A stretch of DNA of 60,245 nucleotides from Gemmatimonadota bacterium (GTDB lineage: Bacteria; Gemmatimonadota; Gemmatimonadetes; Longimicrobiales; Longimicrobiaceae): assembly GCA_028287185.1 (NCBI GenBank), contig JAQBQD010000224.1:1-60245 (forward strand), given 5' to 3'. Shown one piece after another: positions 33,535 through 42,834 of this stretch. The notes under the pieces are model-generated. The model was not told where the DNA came from, did no database searches, and saw only the letters and a list, made by a program, of their open reading frames with translations. Every line of letters begins with the position of its first letter. Positions within the stretch are counted from its first letter, which is position 1. The translations under genes and the position numbers were made by a program.

Positions 33535-34764
33535 CTAACGCGCCGGCGAACGCATCGATTCCGCGGACGCCTTGATGAGAGCCGTCGGGCCTCCCGTCTC
33601 TTCCGAGTCCGGCGAATCCGCGCGCGACGCCATCTCCACCGCCAGCCGGTCCAGCAGCAGCCAGCCGGTCGCGGTCAGGCGCAGCGTCCCGTTCTCGACG
33701 CGCCCCCAGCCGTGGCGCTCCCACTCCGGGGCCAGGGCGCGCTGGGCGTCCGAGGCGCGGGAAAGCGCGTAGCCACGGTCCGTCCGCAGGCCCAGCCACA
33801 CGGCTTCCAGCGCGGCCTCGTCAGGGCCCACGTGCTCCTCGTCCTCCACCGGCAGCGTTCCGAGCGCCAGCATGCGCCGGTAGTCGTCCCAGCCGCGCAC
33901 GTTCCACCGCCGCAGCGGGGGATGGAAGGCGTGCGCCCCCGGGCCCAGCGCGGCATACGGCTCGCCCGTCCAGTAGATGGAGTTGTGGCGCGACTCGCGG
34001 CCGGGCAGGCCGAAGTTGGACACCTCGTAGTGCCGGAAGCCCGCCTCGATGAGCACCGCGTTCGCCAGCAGGTACTCGTCGGCGTAGGCGTCCTCGTCGG
34101 CCAGGGCCTCACGTCCCTCCTTCACCCAGCGCCCCAGCGGCGCGCCCGCCTCGGCCGTCAGGCCGTACAGCGACACGTGCTGGGGCTCCAGCTCCAGCGC
34201 CCCGTGCAGGTCGGCGCCCCAGTCGCGCCCCAGCCGCTCCGGGAAGCCGAAGATCAGGTCCACGCTCACGTTGTCGAAGCCCGCCCCGCGCGCGGCGTCC
34301 ATCGCCCGCGCGGCACCCTCCGGCCCGTGCAGCCGCCCCATCCACCGGAGCGCGGGGCCGTGGAAGGTCTGGATTCCGAGAGAGACGCGGTTCACGCCCG
34401 CGCGCCGCCAGTCGGCCGCCAGCGCCGGCGTGAAGCTCTCCGGGTTCGCCTCGCAGGTCCACTCCACCGCGGCAGGATCGAACGCGGCGTACGGCGCCAG
34501 GCGCTCCGCCAGCGCGTCCATGGCACCCGTGCCCAGCAGCGAGGGCGTGCCGCCGCCCACGTAGAGCGTGTCCAGGGCCAGCGGCGAGTCCCAGCCGCGC
34601 TCCTCGGACAGCAGCCGCATCTCCGTCTCCACCGCCTCCAGCCAGGCGAAGGTCGGCGCCTCGCGCGTGGCCTGCACGGCGAAGTCGCAGTACGAGCAGC
34701 GGCGGGCGCAGAACGGCACGTGCACGTACAGCGCGCGCGGCCGTGCGTCGCCCGCGGCGGGCAC
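33535..34764 (-). CDS. hemW: HemW-like radical SAM heme chaperone (formerly called oxygen-independent coproporphyrinogen oxidase-like)
   Basis: About 409 residues from a GTG at 34764 preceded by GGAAG. A GTG at 34875 would add 37 Arg/Pro/Ala-rich residues that family members lack. The radical SAM cluster motif is ALYVHVPFCARRCSYCDF (Cys 19, 23, 26). It continues with TLYVGGGTPSLL, NPESFTP, GVNRVSLGIQTF and VDLIFGFPER, the standard HemN/HemW blocks, then the C-terminal domain ending in a Ser/Pro/Ala-rich tail. As in HemW the active cluster has three Cys without the fourth HemN cysteine. Role: heme insertion or trafficking. Confidence 0.93.
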   Translation of the reverse strand: MPAAGDARPRALYVHVPFCARRCSYCDFAVQATREAPTFAWLEAVETEMRLLSEERGWDSPLALDTLYVGGGTPSLLGTGAMDALAERLAPYAAFDPAAVEWTCEANPESFTPALAADWRRAGVNRVSLGIQTFHGPALRWMGRLHGPEGAARAMDAARGAGFDNVSVDLIFGFPERLGRDWGADLHGALELEPQHVSLYGLTAEAGAPLGRWVKEGREALADEDAYADEYLLANAVLIEAGFRHYEVSNFGLPGRESRHNSIYWTGEPYAALGPGAHAFHPPLRRWNVRGWDDYRRMLALGTLPVEDEEHVGPDEAALEAVWLGLRTDRGYALSRASDAQRALAPEWERHGWGRVENGTLRLTATGWLLLDRLAVEMASRADSPDSEETGGPTALIKASAESMRSPAR

Positions 34765-35030
34765 GTGCGCTTCCGCGGGTGCGATGGAAGGTGCTGCGGG
34801 CAATCGGGAACGGCGGTTGGGACGCGCCGCGGCGCACGGCGGCAGGCGGGTCGCGCATCGGGAAGTCGGATTCACCCCTCACGACACCCGAGCGCCGCCC
34901 CGGTTCCCTTCCCGCCCGCCAAACGACGGATCGGCGGAGGCTTCGGCCGATCGACGCAACGCGGTGGGCCGGCGTCTCATCTGGCGCACGGATGGGCGTG
35001 GCACGACCGATCCGGCGAGGGGCACCGACG

Positions 35031-36536
35031 TCAACCGGCCGCCGATGGCAGTTCCGTCGAGCGATGGGCGGGCCGTGAGAGCGCCAGGCTTCCCACTGCG
35101 ATGACCAGCGCGACGACAACCAGCGCCACCGCGACCGCGAACGTGACCCGCATACCGACGGCGACGGCCTCGGGGCGTGCCGTCGTGAGGTCGCCCGCCC
35201 GCGATGCGAGTGCGAAGACGGCGCCCATGACGGACGCGCCGGTGATGAGGCCGAGGTTCCGCGACAGGTTGAGCATTCCGGAGATGACCCCGCGCTGGTC
35301 CGGGGAGACGTCCGTCATGACGGCGGTGTTGTTGGCCGCCTGGAACAGCGCATAGCTGGCGGTGATGACGGCGGTAGGGACCAGATAGCCGCCGATGCCG
35401 AGCATGGCCGGCGCCATGGAGAGGGCCGAGCACCCGGCCACCATCCCGGCGAGCCCGCCGGCGGTCGTGCGCTGCGCACCCAAGCGGTCCACGATGCGTC
35501 CCGCGGGCACACCCGTCAGCGCCGCGATCACCGGCCCCACGGACATGACGAGTCCGACGAGAGCCGTGTCGAGGCCAAGCGCCCGAGCGAGATAGAACGG
35601 GCCGACCACCAGCGTCGCCATCATCACCGTCGAGACGAGCGCGCTCATCGCCAGGCTGGCGCTCAGCACCGGATCGCGAAACATCGTCAGTCGGATCAAC
35701 GGCGACGTCGCCTTCGCCTCGGCCAGCACGAAGAGCCCGATGCCGAGACCAGCGGCCAGGAGGAGAGCGACGTTGAGCAGGCCGAAGCGACCGCGCCCAA
35801 CCGTCATCGCGAGCGCATAGACCCCGAGCGTGAGCGCCAGCAGCAGCGTGCCCACGGGGTCGAGGCCGGCCTGGCCCGCCCTGGACGCCTGGCGGTCGGC
35901 GGGCAGGCAGCGCTGCGCGAGGGCAAGGGCCAGGATGCCCAGCGGCACGTTGATGAGGAAGATCGACGGCCAGCCGAGGCGGGCGATCAGGGCGCCGCCG
36001 AGCGACGGGCCGAGAGCAGTGCCCACCGCGGACATCGTCCCGAGCAGCCCCATGGCGCTGCCGGTCCTCGCCTTCGGAACCGCCTCGGCGGCGAACGCCA
36101 TGGTGAGCGCCATCATGACGGCCGCTCCAAGGCCCTGCACCGCCCGGGCGGCAATCAGCAGCCAGAGCGCGGGCGCGTTGCCGCACAGGCACGAGGCCGC
36201 CGTGAACAGGAAGATGCCCACCATCAGCAAGCGCCTGCGGCCGGTGACGTCGCCGAGCCGTCCGACGCTGACGATCAGCGTGGTGGTGCCCAGCAGGTAG
36301 GCGAGGACCACCCACTGCACCTGCTGGAAGGAAGCGCCGAACGCGTCCGCCAGGGTCGGCAGCGCGACGTTGGCGATGCTGGTGCCGAGCGAGGGCAGCA
36401 GCATGCAGAGCGCCAGGCTGGCCAGCACCCACCCAAGCGACGGCTTCCGGTCCACACCTTCCGCCACCGCCTCATCTTCTTCCGCTACCTTCACATGAAC
36501 CCCGTCTGACTGGGACTCCGGAAATGGAGCCGCCAT
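35031..36536 (-). CDS. MFS drug/H+ antiporter, EmrB/QacA (DHA2) type
   Basis: 501 residues from ATG 36536. A predicted 14-helix multidrug transporter: first helix LGWVLASLALCMLLPSLG, then SIANVALPTLADAF (typical DHA2 start), motif A GRLGDVTGRRRLLMVGIFL, and antiporter-type motif GPSLGGALIARLGWPSIFLI. It effluxes hydrophobic drugs or toxins against protons. It is divergent from the LysR gene, 98 bp apart, so that regulator probably controls it. Confidence 0.92.
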   Translation of the reverse strand: MAAPFPESQSDGVHVKVAEEDEAVAEGVDRKPSLGWVLASLALCMLLPSLGTSIANVALPTLADAFGASFQQVQWVVLAYLLGTTTLIVSVGRLGDVTGRRRLLMVGIFLFTAASCLCGNAPALWLLIAARAVQGLGAAVMMALTMAFAAEAVPKARTGSAMGLLGTMSAVGTALGPSLGGALIARLGWPSIFLINVPLGILALALAQRCLPADRQASRAGQAGLDPVGTLLLALTLGVYALAMTVGRGRFGLLNVALLLAAGLGIGLFVLAEAKATSPLIRLTMFRDPVLSASLAMSALVSTVMMATLVVGPFYLARALGLDTALVGLVMSVGPVIAALTGVPAGRIVDRLGAQRTTAGGLAGMVAGCSALSMAPAMLGIGGYLVPTAVITASYALFQAANNTAVMTDVSPDQRGVISGMLNLSRNLGLITGASVMGAVFALASRAGDLTTARPEAVAVGMRVTFAVAVALVVVALVIAVGSLALSRPAHRSTELPSAAG

Positions 36537-36577
36537 GAAGATCGGGGGTTGTGGGATGGGGCGGAAGGCGCATCATT

Positions 36578-36594
36578 TGCACTTGATTCGTGCA
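36578..36594. promoter_or_regulatory. LysR-type operator between the MFS and LysR genes
   Basis: Inverted repeat TGCAC (36578-36582) - 7 bp - GTGCA (36590-36594) in the 98-bp divergent gap. It fits the T-N11-A pattern of LysR-family sites and lies 41 bp ahead of the regulator start. Confidence 0.55.
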
Positions 36595-36634
36595 TGCGAC
36601 GCCATGTCAGGACCACCAGGACTGGAACGACACC

Positions 36635-37567
36635 ATGACAAGGCCGGATCTCAACCTGCTCGTCACCCTCGACGTGCTGCTCGCCGAAGGCAGCGTCGCC
36701 CGCGCTGCCCGCCGGCTGCGGCTCAGCCCGTCGGCGATGAGCCGGGCGCTGGCGCGGCTCCGTGAGGCGACCGGCGATCCGCTGCTGGTGAGGGCTGGGC
36801 GCGGGCTCGTTCCCTCCCCTCGGGCGCTCGAGCTTCGCGAGCGCGTCGGCCAGCTCGTGCACGACGCAGAAGCCGCCCTGCGCCCCGCCGACGGGCTCAA
36901 GATCGGACAGCTCGACCGAGCGTTCACGCTGCGGACCAGCGAGGGCTTCGTGGAGAACTTCGGGGCCAAGCTCCTGGCTCGCGTCTCCGAAGAGGCCCCC
37001 GGCGTCCGGCTGCGCTTCCTGCCGAAGCTCGACAAGGAGAGTGCGCCGCTCCGCGACGGAACCGTCGATCTTGAAACCGGCGTCGTGGGCAAGGCCACCG
37101 GTCCGGAAGTGCGCGCGCAGACGTTGTTTCGAGACCGCTTGATCGGCGTCGTGCGAACGGGGCACCCGCTGAGCGAGGGCGAGATCACCCCCGCCCGCTA
37201 TGCCGCCGCAAGGCACATCCTTGTCTCGAGGCGAGGCATCGACAAGGGACCCATCGACGACGCCCTGGTACCTTTCGGACTGGAGCGTGAGATCGCAACG
37301 ACCGTTGGCGGTTTCTCGCCCGCGCTCGCCCTGGCTCGAGGCTCCGACCTGGTCGCCAGCGTTCCGGAACGACACACCGGCGATCTGCGCGTTGGCATGC
37401 ACAGCTTCGCCCTTCCACTACCGATCCCGCGGATCACGCTTTCATTGCTCTGGCACCCGCGGATGGATGGCGATCCAGCCCATCGCTGGCTTCGTGGGTG
37501 TGTTCAGGACGCCTGCGCCGGGCAGCTCCACGGTCCGCCAGCACGCGGTGGATCCGCCGACGTTTGA
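36635..37567 (+). CDS. LysR-family transcriptional regulator
   Basis: 310 residues from ATG 36635 (MTRPDLNLLVTLDVLLAEGS). Winged helix-turn-helix VARAARRLRLSPSAMSRALARLREATGDPLLVR, then the periplasmic-binding-like effector domain (FTLRTSEGFVENFG ... GDPAHRWLRGCVQDAC). It most likely regulates the divergent MFS exporter in response to a small molecule. The ligand is unknown. Confidence 0.93.
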   Translation: MTRPDLNLLVTLDVLLAEGSVARAARRLRLSPSAMSRALARLREATGDPLLVRAGRGLVPSPRALELRERVGQLVHDAEAALRPADGLKIGQLDRAFTLRTSEGFVENFGAKLLARVSEEAPGVRLRFLPKLDKESAPLRDGTVDLETGVVGKATGPEVRAQTLFRDRLIGVVRTGHPLSEGEITPARYAAARHILVSRRGIDKGPIDDALVPFGLEREIATTVGGFSPALALARGSDLVASVPERHTGDLRVGMHSFALPLPIPRITLSLLWHPRMDGDPAHRWLRGCVQDACAGQLHGPPARGGSADV

Positions 37568-37628
37568 GCGCGGAGGACGGAGGCGGCGAGGAGCTTCCGA
37601 AACGTGGGCAAGCCCCATCGCCCATCCA

Positions 37629-38192
37629 CTACCGGGACGGCGTGGGCGGGCACGGGCTCGGGTCGCCGCCGCGGCGCTCGCGGACCCAGGCGGTGGCGGG
37701 GATCACGGCCGGTGCGTCCATCGGCACCTTCGGCAGCTCGCAGAGGCTCAGCCGGTAGGTGCCGGGCCGGAACCGCGGCGTGTCGACGACGTAGACGGAG
37801 CGGCCGGGCCTGCGCAGGCTGTTCACGTGGATGCCCGGCAGCAGCCGCATCACCCAGCGGCCCCGGCGAACCGTCACTGTGTCGATGTCGATGGAGCACG
37901 TGCCGCGTCCCATCCACACCGACGACGGGACGGTGTCGGTGCTCAACGCCGGCGTTCCCCACTCAGGGCCAAGCTGCCGAAGCGCGAAGGAGAAGTCCGC
38001 GTCGCGGGATGGCCGCGGGGCGACGGCCACCTCGTCCGCCGCCTTCGCGTCTACCACGCGGCCGTGGCTGTCGCGCAGCACGATCGCCACGGCGGTGGGC
38101 CAGCAGTGCTGCGCCTGCGCAGGCGACGCGGACAGAAGCGCGGCGGCGAGGACGGCGGAAACGGCGAGGACAGCGGATGCGAGGCGGCGCAT
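37629..38192 (-). CDS. Exported protein of unknown function
   Basis: 187 residues with a clear signal peptide (MRRLASAVLAVSAVLAAALLSASPAQA). The mature part is short and beta-like (VAIVLRDSHGRVVDAKAADE; RWVMRLLPGIHVNSLRRPG; YRLSLCELPKVPMDAP) with several Cys residues. It may be a small immunoglobulin-like or carboxypeptidase-regulatory-like fold, but nothing is diagnostic. The gene stops at 37629, 61 bp from the end of the convergent LysR gene. Two hairpins follow its upstream neighbour dprA. Confidence 0.75.
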   Translation of the reverse strand: MRRLASAVLAVSAVLAAALLSASPAQAQHCWPTAVAIVLRDSHGRVVDAKAADEVAVAPRPSRDADFSFALRQLGPEWGTPALSTDTVPSSVWMGRGTCSIDIDTVTVRRGRWVMRLLPGIHVNSLRRPGRSVYVVDTPRFRPGTYRLSLCELPKVPMDAPAVIPATAWVRERRGGDPSPCPPTPSR

Positions 38193-38228
38193 GGCTCTCC
38201 GTGGGGGGTGCGGGGAGACGGCAGAGCG

Positions 38229-38279
38229 GGGATCGGCCGGGAGCCGATCCCGGGCGCGGCGCCGGAGAGGCCGGCGCCG
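38229..38279 (-). terminator. Tandem hairpins after dprA
   Basis: Stem 1: GGGATCGGC (38229-38237) / GCCGATCCC (38243-38251), loop CGGGA. Stem 2: CGGCGCCGG (38257-38265) / CCGGCGCCG (38271-38279), loop AGAGG. Both lie in the 95 bp between the dprA stop and the exported-protein start; either could end the obg-dprA transcript. Confidence 0.55.
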
Positions 38280-38287
38280 GGAGACCT

Positions 38288-39436
38288 TCAGGTGCGGCGG
38301 AAGTGCTTGCCCGGCAGGGATTCCACCAGGCCGCGCAGCTCCAGGCCCAGCAGCGCGGCCAGGACGTTGCTCGGCGCCAGGTCCGCGCGCGCGGCCAGGT
38401 CGTCCACGTGGCGCGGCTCGCTCGCCAGCGCGGAAAGCACGCGTGCCTCCTCGGGCGCCAGGTCCGCGGGCACGGGCTTCGGCGCGGCCACCAGCTCCTC
38501 GCCGGGTTTCGGAGAAGACGCGGGGCGCGGGACGACGGTCGAGCCCACGCCGCGAAGCTCCTCCAGCACGTCGGCGGCGGAGGTGACCAGGCGGGCGCCT
38601 TCCTTCAGGAGCTGGTTGGTGCCCGCGCTGGTGGCGGCGCCGATCTGCCCCGGCACGGCGAAGACCTCCCTGCCCAGCTCCAGCGCGCAGGTGACGGTGT
38701 GCAGGGCGCCGCTCTTCTCGCCCATCTCCACCACCAGCACGCCCTCGCTGAGCGCCGCGATCAGCCGGTTGCGCCGGGGGAAGTTGCCGGACAGCGGCTC
38801 CGCGCCCGGCGGAAGCTCCGTCACGAGCAGCCCCTCCTGGCGCACCCGGGCGTACAGCCGGCGGTTCTCGGGCGGATAGACCACGTCGATGCCGTTGCCC
38901 AGCACGCCCACCGTGCCCGCGCCCGCGTCCAGCGAGGCCGCGTGCGCCGCCGCGTCGATCCCCTTCGCCATCCCGCTGACGACCAGGAAACCCGCGGACG
39001 CCAGCTCGCCGGCCAGCGACCTCGTGGCCCGCAGCCCGTAGTCGCTGGGCGAGCGCGTGCCCACCACGCCGATGGCGGGGCGGCCCAGCAGCTCCAGGTT
39101 CCCGGCCGCGAACAGCAGGAACGGCGGATCGGACAGGTGGCGGAAGGCGTCGGGGTACGCCGCGTCGTCGGGGCTGATGGCGACGGCGCCCGCGCGCTCC
39201 ATCGCCTCCAGCGCCACGCGCACGCGCTCCTCGCCCTCCGCGCCGGACGCGCCCGCGATACGCGCGGACAGCTCGGGCCCGAACTTCGGCAGCGCCTCGA
39301 TCTGGGCCGCGCCGGCGCCCAGCACGCGATCCGCCGAGCCGAAGCGGGCCAGCAGCGCGGAGATGCGGGCGGCGCCTATGCCCGGGACCAGCGCCAGGCG
39401 CAGGAGGGGGCGCAGCGCCGAGGTGGAGATGGGCAT
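38288..39436 (-). CDS. dprA: DNA-processing protein DprA
   Basis: 382 residues. N-terminal helix-hairpin-like region (LVPGIGAARISALLARFG), then the Rossmann-like DprA core with VVGTRSPSDYGLRATRSL, VVSGMAKGIDAAAHAASLD, FPRRNRLIAALSEGVLVVE and VPGQIGAATSAGTNQLLKEG. The C-terminal winged-helix domain is present (PEEARVLSALASEPRHVDD). DprA loads RecA on incoming single-stranded DNA in natural transformation. It starts 4 bp after the obg stop. Confidence 0.97.
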   Translation of the reverse strand: MPISTSALRPLLRLALVPGIGAARISALLARFGSADRVLGAGAAQIEALPKFGPELSARIAGASGAEGEERVRVALEAMERAGAVAISPDDAAYPDAFRHLSDPPFLLFAAGNLELLGRPAIGVVGTRSPSDYGLRATRSLAGELASAGFLVVSGMAKGIDAAAHAASLDAGAGTVGVLGNGIDVVYPPENRRLYARVRQEGLLVTELPPGAEPLSGNFPRRNRLIAALSEGVLVVEMGEKSGALHTVTCALELGREVFAVPGQIGAATSAGTNQLLKEGARLVTSAADVLEELRGVGSTVVPRPASSPKPGEELVAAPKPVPADLAPEEARVLSALASEPRHVDDLAARADLAPSNVLAALLGLELRGLVESLPGKHFRRT

Positions 39437-39440
39437 GGGC

Positions 39441-40472
39441 TCAGGGCGTCCAGGGCGCTTCGGGCTCGGCTTCCATCGCCTTCTCCTCCTCCACCACCTT
39501 GGCGGCGTGCTTCCACAGCCCTTCCAGCAGCGCGTCCAGCCCGCGCTGCGCCACGGACGAGATGGTGAACTGCGCCCACGCCCCGGGCGCGTCGACGGTG
39601 ACGTCGGGCCAGTCGGGCGGCAGCAGGTCGGCCTTGGTGAAGACGACCGCGTGCGGCTTGGCCGCCAGCTCCTCGGAGTACAGGCGCAGCTCGGCCATCA
39701 GGCCGTCGTACTCGGCCTGCGGATCCAGCGCGTCCGCCGGCACCATCACCGCCAGCGTGCGGGTGCGCTCGATGTGGCGCAGGAACTGGAGCCCCAGCCC
39801 CTTGCCCTCGTGCGCGCCCTCGATGATGCCGGGGATGTCGGCGATGACGAACGAGCGGTGCCCCACCAGCTGCACCACGCCCAGGTTGGGGGTCAACGTC
39901 GTGAAGGGATAGTCCGCCACCTTCGGCGTCGCGGCCGAGACCGAGGCCAGGAAGGTGGACTTCCCGGCGTTGGGCTCGCCCACCAGGCCCACGTCCGCGA
40001 TCAGCTTCAACTCCAGCGAGATGCGGCGCTCCTCGCCCGTCTGTCCGGGGTCCGCACGGCGCGGTGCCTGGTTGGTGGCCGTGGCGAAGAACGCGTTGCC
40101 CCGCCCGCCCCGCCCGCCCCGCGCCACCACCAGCTCCTCGCCCGCGCGCAGCAGCTCGCCGATGAAGTCGCCCGTCTCCGCGTCGGTGACGACGGTGCCG
40201 AGCGGCGCCTTCAGGTACAGCGATTCGCCGCCGTGGCCCGTGCGGTCGTACCCCTGGCCGTGGTCGCCGCGCTCGGCCTTGTAGTGGCGCTGGTACTGGA
40301 AGTCCATCAGCGTCACCAGCTGCGGGTCGGCGACCAGCACCACGTCGCCCCCCTTGCCGCCGTCGCCGCCGTTGGGCCCGCCGTGGGGAACGCCCGTCTC
40401 GCGGCGGAAGGACACCTCGCCCTTCCCTCCGTCGCCCGCGGACACCTGGATCGTTGCGTGGTCGAGAAACAC
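39441..40472 (-). CDS. obgE: GTPase Obg (ribosome assembly)
   Basis: 343 residues from a GTG at 40472 with GGAG 7 bases ahead. The Gly-rich Obg domain (GGDGGKGGDVVLVADPQL; ARGGRGGRGNAFFATATNQA) precedes the G domain: G1 VGEPNAGKSTFLA, G3 IADIPGIIEGAHEGKG and G4 VFTKADLLPPDW. The tail is Glu-rich. It is an essential GTPase in 50S assembly and stress responses. dprA follows by 4 bp. Confidence 0.97.
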   Translation of the reverse strand: MFLDHATIQVSAGDGGKGEVSFRRETGVPHGGPNGGDGGKGGDVVLVADPQLVTLMDFQYQRHYKAERGDHGQGYDRTGHGGESLYLKAPLGTVVTDAETGDFIGELLRAGEELVVARGGRGGRGNAFFATATNQAPRRADPGQTGEERRISLELKLIADVGLVGEPNAGKSTFLASVSAATPKVADYPFTTLTPNLGVVQLVGHRSFVIADIPGIIEGAHEGKGLGLQFLRHIERTRTLAVMVPADALDPQAEYDGLMAELRLYSEELAAKPHAVVFTKADLLPPDWPDVTVDAPGAWAQFTISSVAQRGLDALLEGLWKHAAKVVEEEKAMEAEPEAPWTP

Positions 40473-40895
40473 GTCGCTGCTCCGGATCTATCGAGTAACC
40501 CGGCCTGAACCGCGCCGGGGGTGTGGTGCATGGGACTGCTTCGAGCTCTGCGTCGTCGCCAGAACCGCGGTCGGCGGATTCGGGCGATGAAATCCGACAT
40601 GAACGTCCCGGGGTGTCGACGCGCCTCCTCCCCACCCCGCCGACCCTCCACCGAAAAGGGGCGGGTTGGCCAGCGGAGCCAGCCTCCGCAGGGAGGCATC
40701 GCGGAGTCGTTGCCGCGGACCGCGGTTTCAACCGCCCGACCAGAGGCGTGCCGCCCGGCATCCCCGATGCCGTTCGGCGCGGAGACGCTCCCCCTCTCCT
40801 GGGTTGTATGGACCGGAGACGGGCTGGAGGATGAGGGCCACCGGCCGGCCGCCCGAACCTCCCGTCCACACCGCATCACCCGCACGGGCCCGCGC
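40473..40895. other. 420 bp without a gene
   Basis: Only shadow frames; obg upstream region on the minus strand. I see no conserved site apart from short GC-rich palindromes. Confidence 0.5.
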
Positions 40896-41507
40896 CTACG
40901 CCTTCCCTCGCACCTCCGCCCAGAGCGCCCGCACCTCAATCGCCCGATCCTCGTCGATCATCCCGCACGCCGTCTCCACCGCGGCATCCACCTGCTCCAC
41001 CGTCGCGCCGGCGTTCAGCGCGCCGCGCAGGTGCGAGTGAAGCTGTCGTGGCACGTTCCAGACCGCCAGCAGCGCCGCCAGGCACAGTTCGCGGGTGGCG
41101 AGGTCCAGGCCGGGGCGGCCGATCACGCGGCCGTATCCGCCGGTGGCCATCCACCCGTCCACGTCGGGGTGCAGCGCGGCCACGTTGCGGCGCAGCTTCC
41201 GGTAGTTCGCGCCGTAGACCCGGGCGCAAACGTCCGCACCCCGCTCCTCCCACTCCGCCGGGTCCTCGCCGATCGACGGCGGAGCGGGCAGGCCGCTCAC
41301 CTGGCGCCACGCGGCCAGCGCGTTCAGCATGTCCGGAAAGCCGACGAACAGGTGCGCCTGCAGGATCGCCTCCTCCACCGCGGCCGCATCCGCCTCGCCG
41401 TACGCACGCTCCAGCGCGGACCGCACGCGCGCGCGGTCGCGGGTGGCGAGCGCGGCGGAGAGGGCGACGAGCGACGACTGCGCGCCGGCCAGCGCCTCAG
41501 GCCGCAT
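40896..41507 (-). CDS. Carboxymuconolactone decarboxylase/AhpD-like family protein
   Basis: 203 residues; the ATG at 41507 lies 11 bases inside the asparaginase stop region. The C-terminal part has the CMD/AhpD-like helical motif TRELCLAALLAVWNVPRQLHSHLRGALNAGAT. The CxxC of true AhpD reductases is absent (RELC only), so it is closer to the PcaC-like branch. The function is unclear. Translational coupling implies expression with the asparaginase. Confidence 0.85.
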   Translation of the reverse strand: MRPEALAGAQSSLVALSAALATRDRARVRSALERAYGEADAAAVEEAILQAHLFVGFPDMLNALAAWRQVSGLPAPPSIGEDPAEWEERGADVCARVYGANYRKLRRNVAALHPDVDGWMATGGYGRVIGRPGLDLATRELCLAALLAVWNVPRQLHSHLRGALNAGATVEQVDAAVETACGMIDEDRAIEVRALWAEVRGKA

Positions 41508-42510
41508 CCGGCACGCGGAGCTGGATGCGGGGGCGAAGCTGGCCCACCGTCTCGCCGCGAGTGTTCACGAGCTCGGCGAACACCAGGTCGTGCAGCGCGC
41601 CGAAGTCGTCCTCCGAGATCAGGTCCAGCTCGCGCAGCACGGCCAGGATGGCGGGGGCCACGGCGCGCGTGCTCCCGTCCTCCACCTTCAGCGCGATGCC
41701 CAGCTCCGCACCGGGCACGCCCACGCAGTACACGCCTTCCGCACCGATCTTGGCGAACACGCGGCCGGCCGTGCGGCGCATCAGCTCGGTGCACACGCGG
41801 CCCTCGCCCGCCACCATCTCGGGGTGCGCCGTCATCGCCTCCACCACGGCCAGGGGCGCGCGCTCGCCGGCGCGGGCGGCGGCGGCCACGCGGGCGTAGG
41901 CCAGCGCCATGCTCCGCAGGGGCATCCCGAAGCACACCACCCCGCAGCCATCCGTGCCCAGGGCGATCGCCTCCTGCGGCAGCCCCGCCCAGCGCGCCAC
42001 CTCGGCCAGCATGCGGCCCTGCACGGGATGCTCCAGGCGGTGGTACTCGGCCGGGTCCCAGCCGCGCACCCGCGCCAGCGCCAGCATGCCCGCGTGCTTG
42101 CCCGAGCAGTTGTTGTGCACCCGCTGCGGCTCCAGCCCGGCCTCGGCCAGGTCGCGCGCGGCGGCCGGGTCCACGGGGTTCGAGGGGCCGCACGCCAGCG
42201 CACCGCCGTCCAGGCCGATCTTGGCCAGCATGCCCTGCGCGAGCGCCACGTGCGCCGGGGTGCCCGAGTGGGAGCCGCAGCACAGCGCCACCTCCTGCGC
42301 CGTGAAGCCGAAGCGCTCGGCCGCGCCGTCCTCCACCACGGGAATGGCCTGGAGCGGCTTGGCGGCCGAGCGCAGGAAGGTGAAGAAGTCGGGGTCGCCG
42401 GCGTACGCCCGCAGCTTGCCCCCGGCGTCCACCACCGCGGCGCTGATGCGGTGCACCGACTCGGGCACGGCGCCCCGCACCACCTCGACGGCGTTCTCGA
42501 TGGTGCTCAT
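41497..42510 (-). CDS. L-asparaginase II family protein
   Basis: 337 residues from ATG 42510, preceded by GGGGAGGGAG. It belongs to the L-asparaginase II (Rhizobium-type) family: RSAAKPLQAIPVVEDG, CCGSHSGTPAHVALAQGML, NCSGKHAGMLALA and GTDGCGVVCFGMPL are typical blocks. It hydrolyses asparagine, or perhaps another amide. A strong promoter lies 60 bp upstream (42571-42600). Confidence 0.9.
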   Translation of the reverse strand: MSTIENAVEVVRGAVPESVHRISAAVVDAGGKLRAYAGDPDFFTFLRSAAKPLQAIPVVEDGAAERFGFTAQEVALCCGSHSGTPAHVALAQGMLAKIGLDGGALACGPSNPVDPAAARDLAEAGLEPQRVHNNCSGKHAGMLALARVRGWDPAEYHRLEHPVQGRMLAEVARWAGLPQEAIALGTDGCGVVCFGMPLRSMALAYARVAAAARAGERAPLAVVEAMTAHPEMVAGEGRVCTELMRRTAGRVFAKIGAEGVYCVGVPGAELGIALKVEDGSTRAVAPAILAVLRELDLISEDDFGALHDLVFAELVNTRGETVGQLRPRIQLRVPDAA

Positions 42511-42570
42511 CTCCCTCCCCGAAGGGTTGTGTGCACGGCGCCCGCGGACCCGTCGGGCCAGCGGGCGCGG

Positions 42571-42600
42571 AATATAGGCCGCTCCGTGCATCTCGTCCAA
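42571..42600 (-). promoter_or_regulatory. Sigma70-type promoter for the asparaginase gene
   Basis: Minus strand TTGGAC (42600-42595), 18-bp spacer, TATATT (42576-42571); the -10 box is about 61 bp before the asparaginase start. It uses the same TATATT -10 as the NRPS and racemase promoters. Confidence 0.65.
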
Positions 42601-42834
42601 CCGATGGGCACGGACGACACGGCTCGTTCGGTCGATGGAGTCGCCTGCCGTCGATCGGACCTCGTGGCTCGCCCAGCCGTCCGGGACATCGGTCGATGAG
42701 CTTCGCCTCGGTCGATCAGTCTCGATCCCGTGGATAGATCCACGAAGCATCCGCACGCCGCCGATCCAGCGAATCGGTTCGGACGGCTGTCTTCGCACGC
42801 GCCGCCGTCCACATCTCGATCGGACGCGACCCGC
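42601..42834. other. Intergenic stretch rich in GTCGAT
   Basis: GTCGAT occurs four times (42631, 42650, 42692, 42711; spacing 19, 42, 19) with related TCGATC sequences around them. No gene; meaning unknown. Confidence 0.45.

Noticed and set aside
33317-33799. A protein with many EST, DSV or SIP repeats over the minisatellite
   Set aside because: The repeat is a multiple of three and open in every frame; the surrounding frame overlaps hemW and has no other coding features.
39504-40400. Extra plus-strand genes inside obg, dprA and recG
   Set aside because: All are shadows of the identified minus-strand genes and show no independent motifs.
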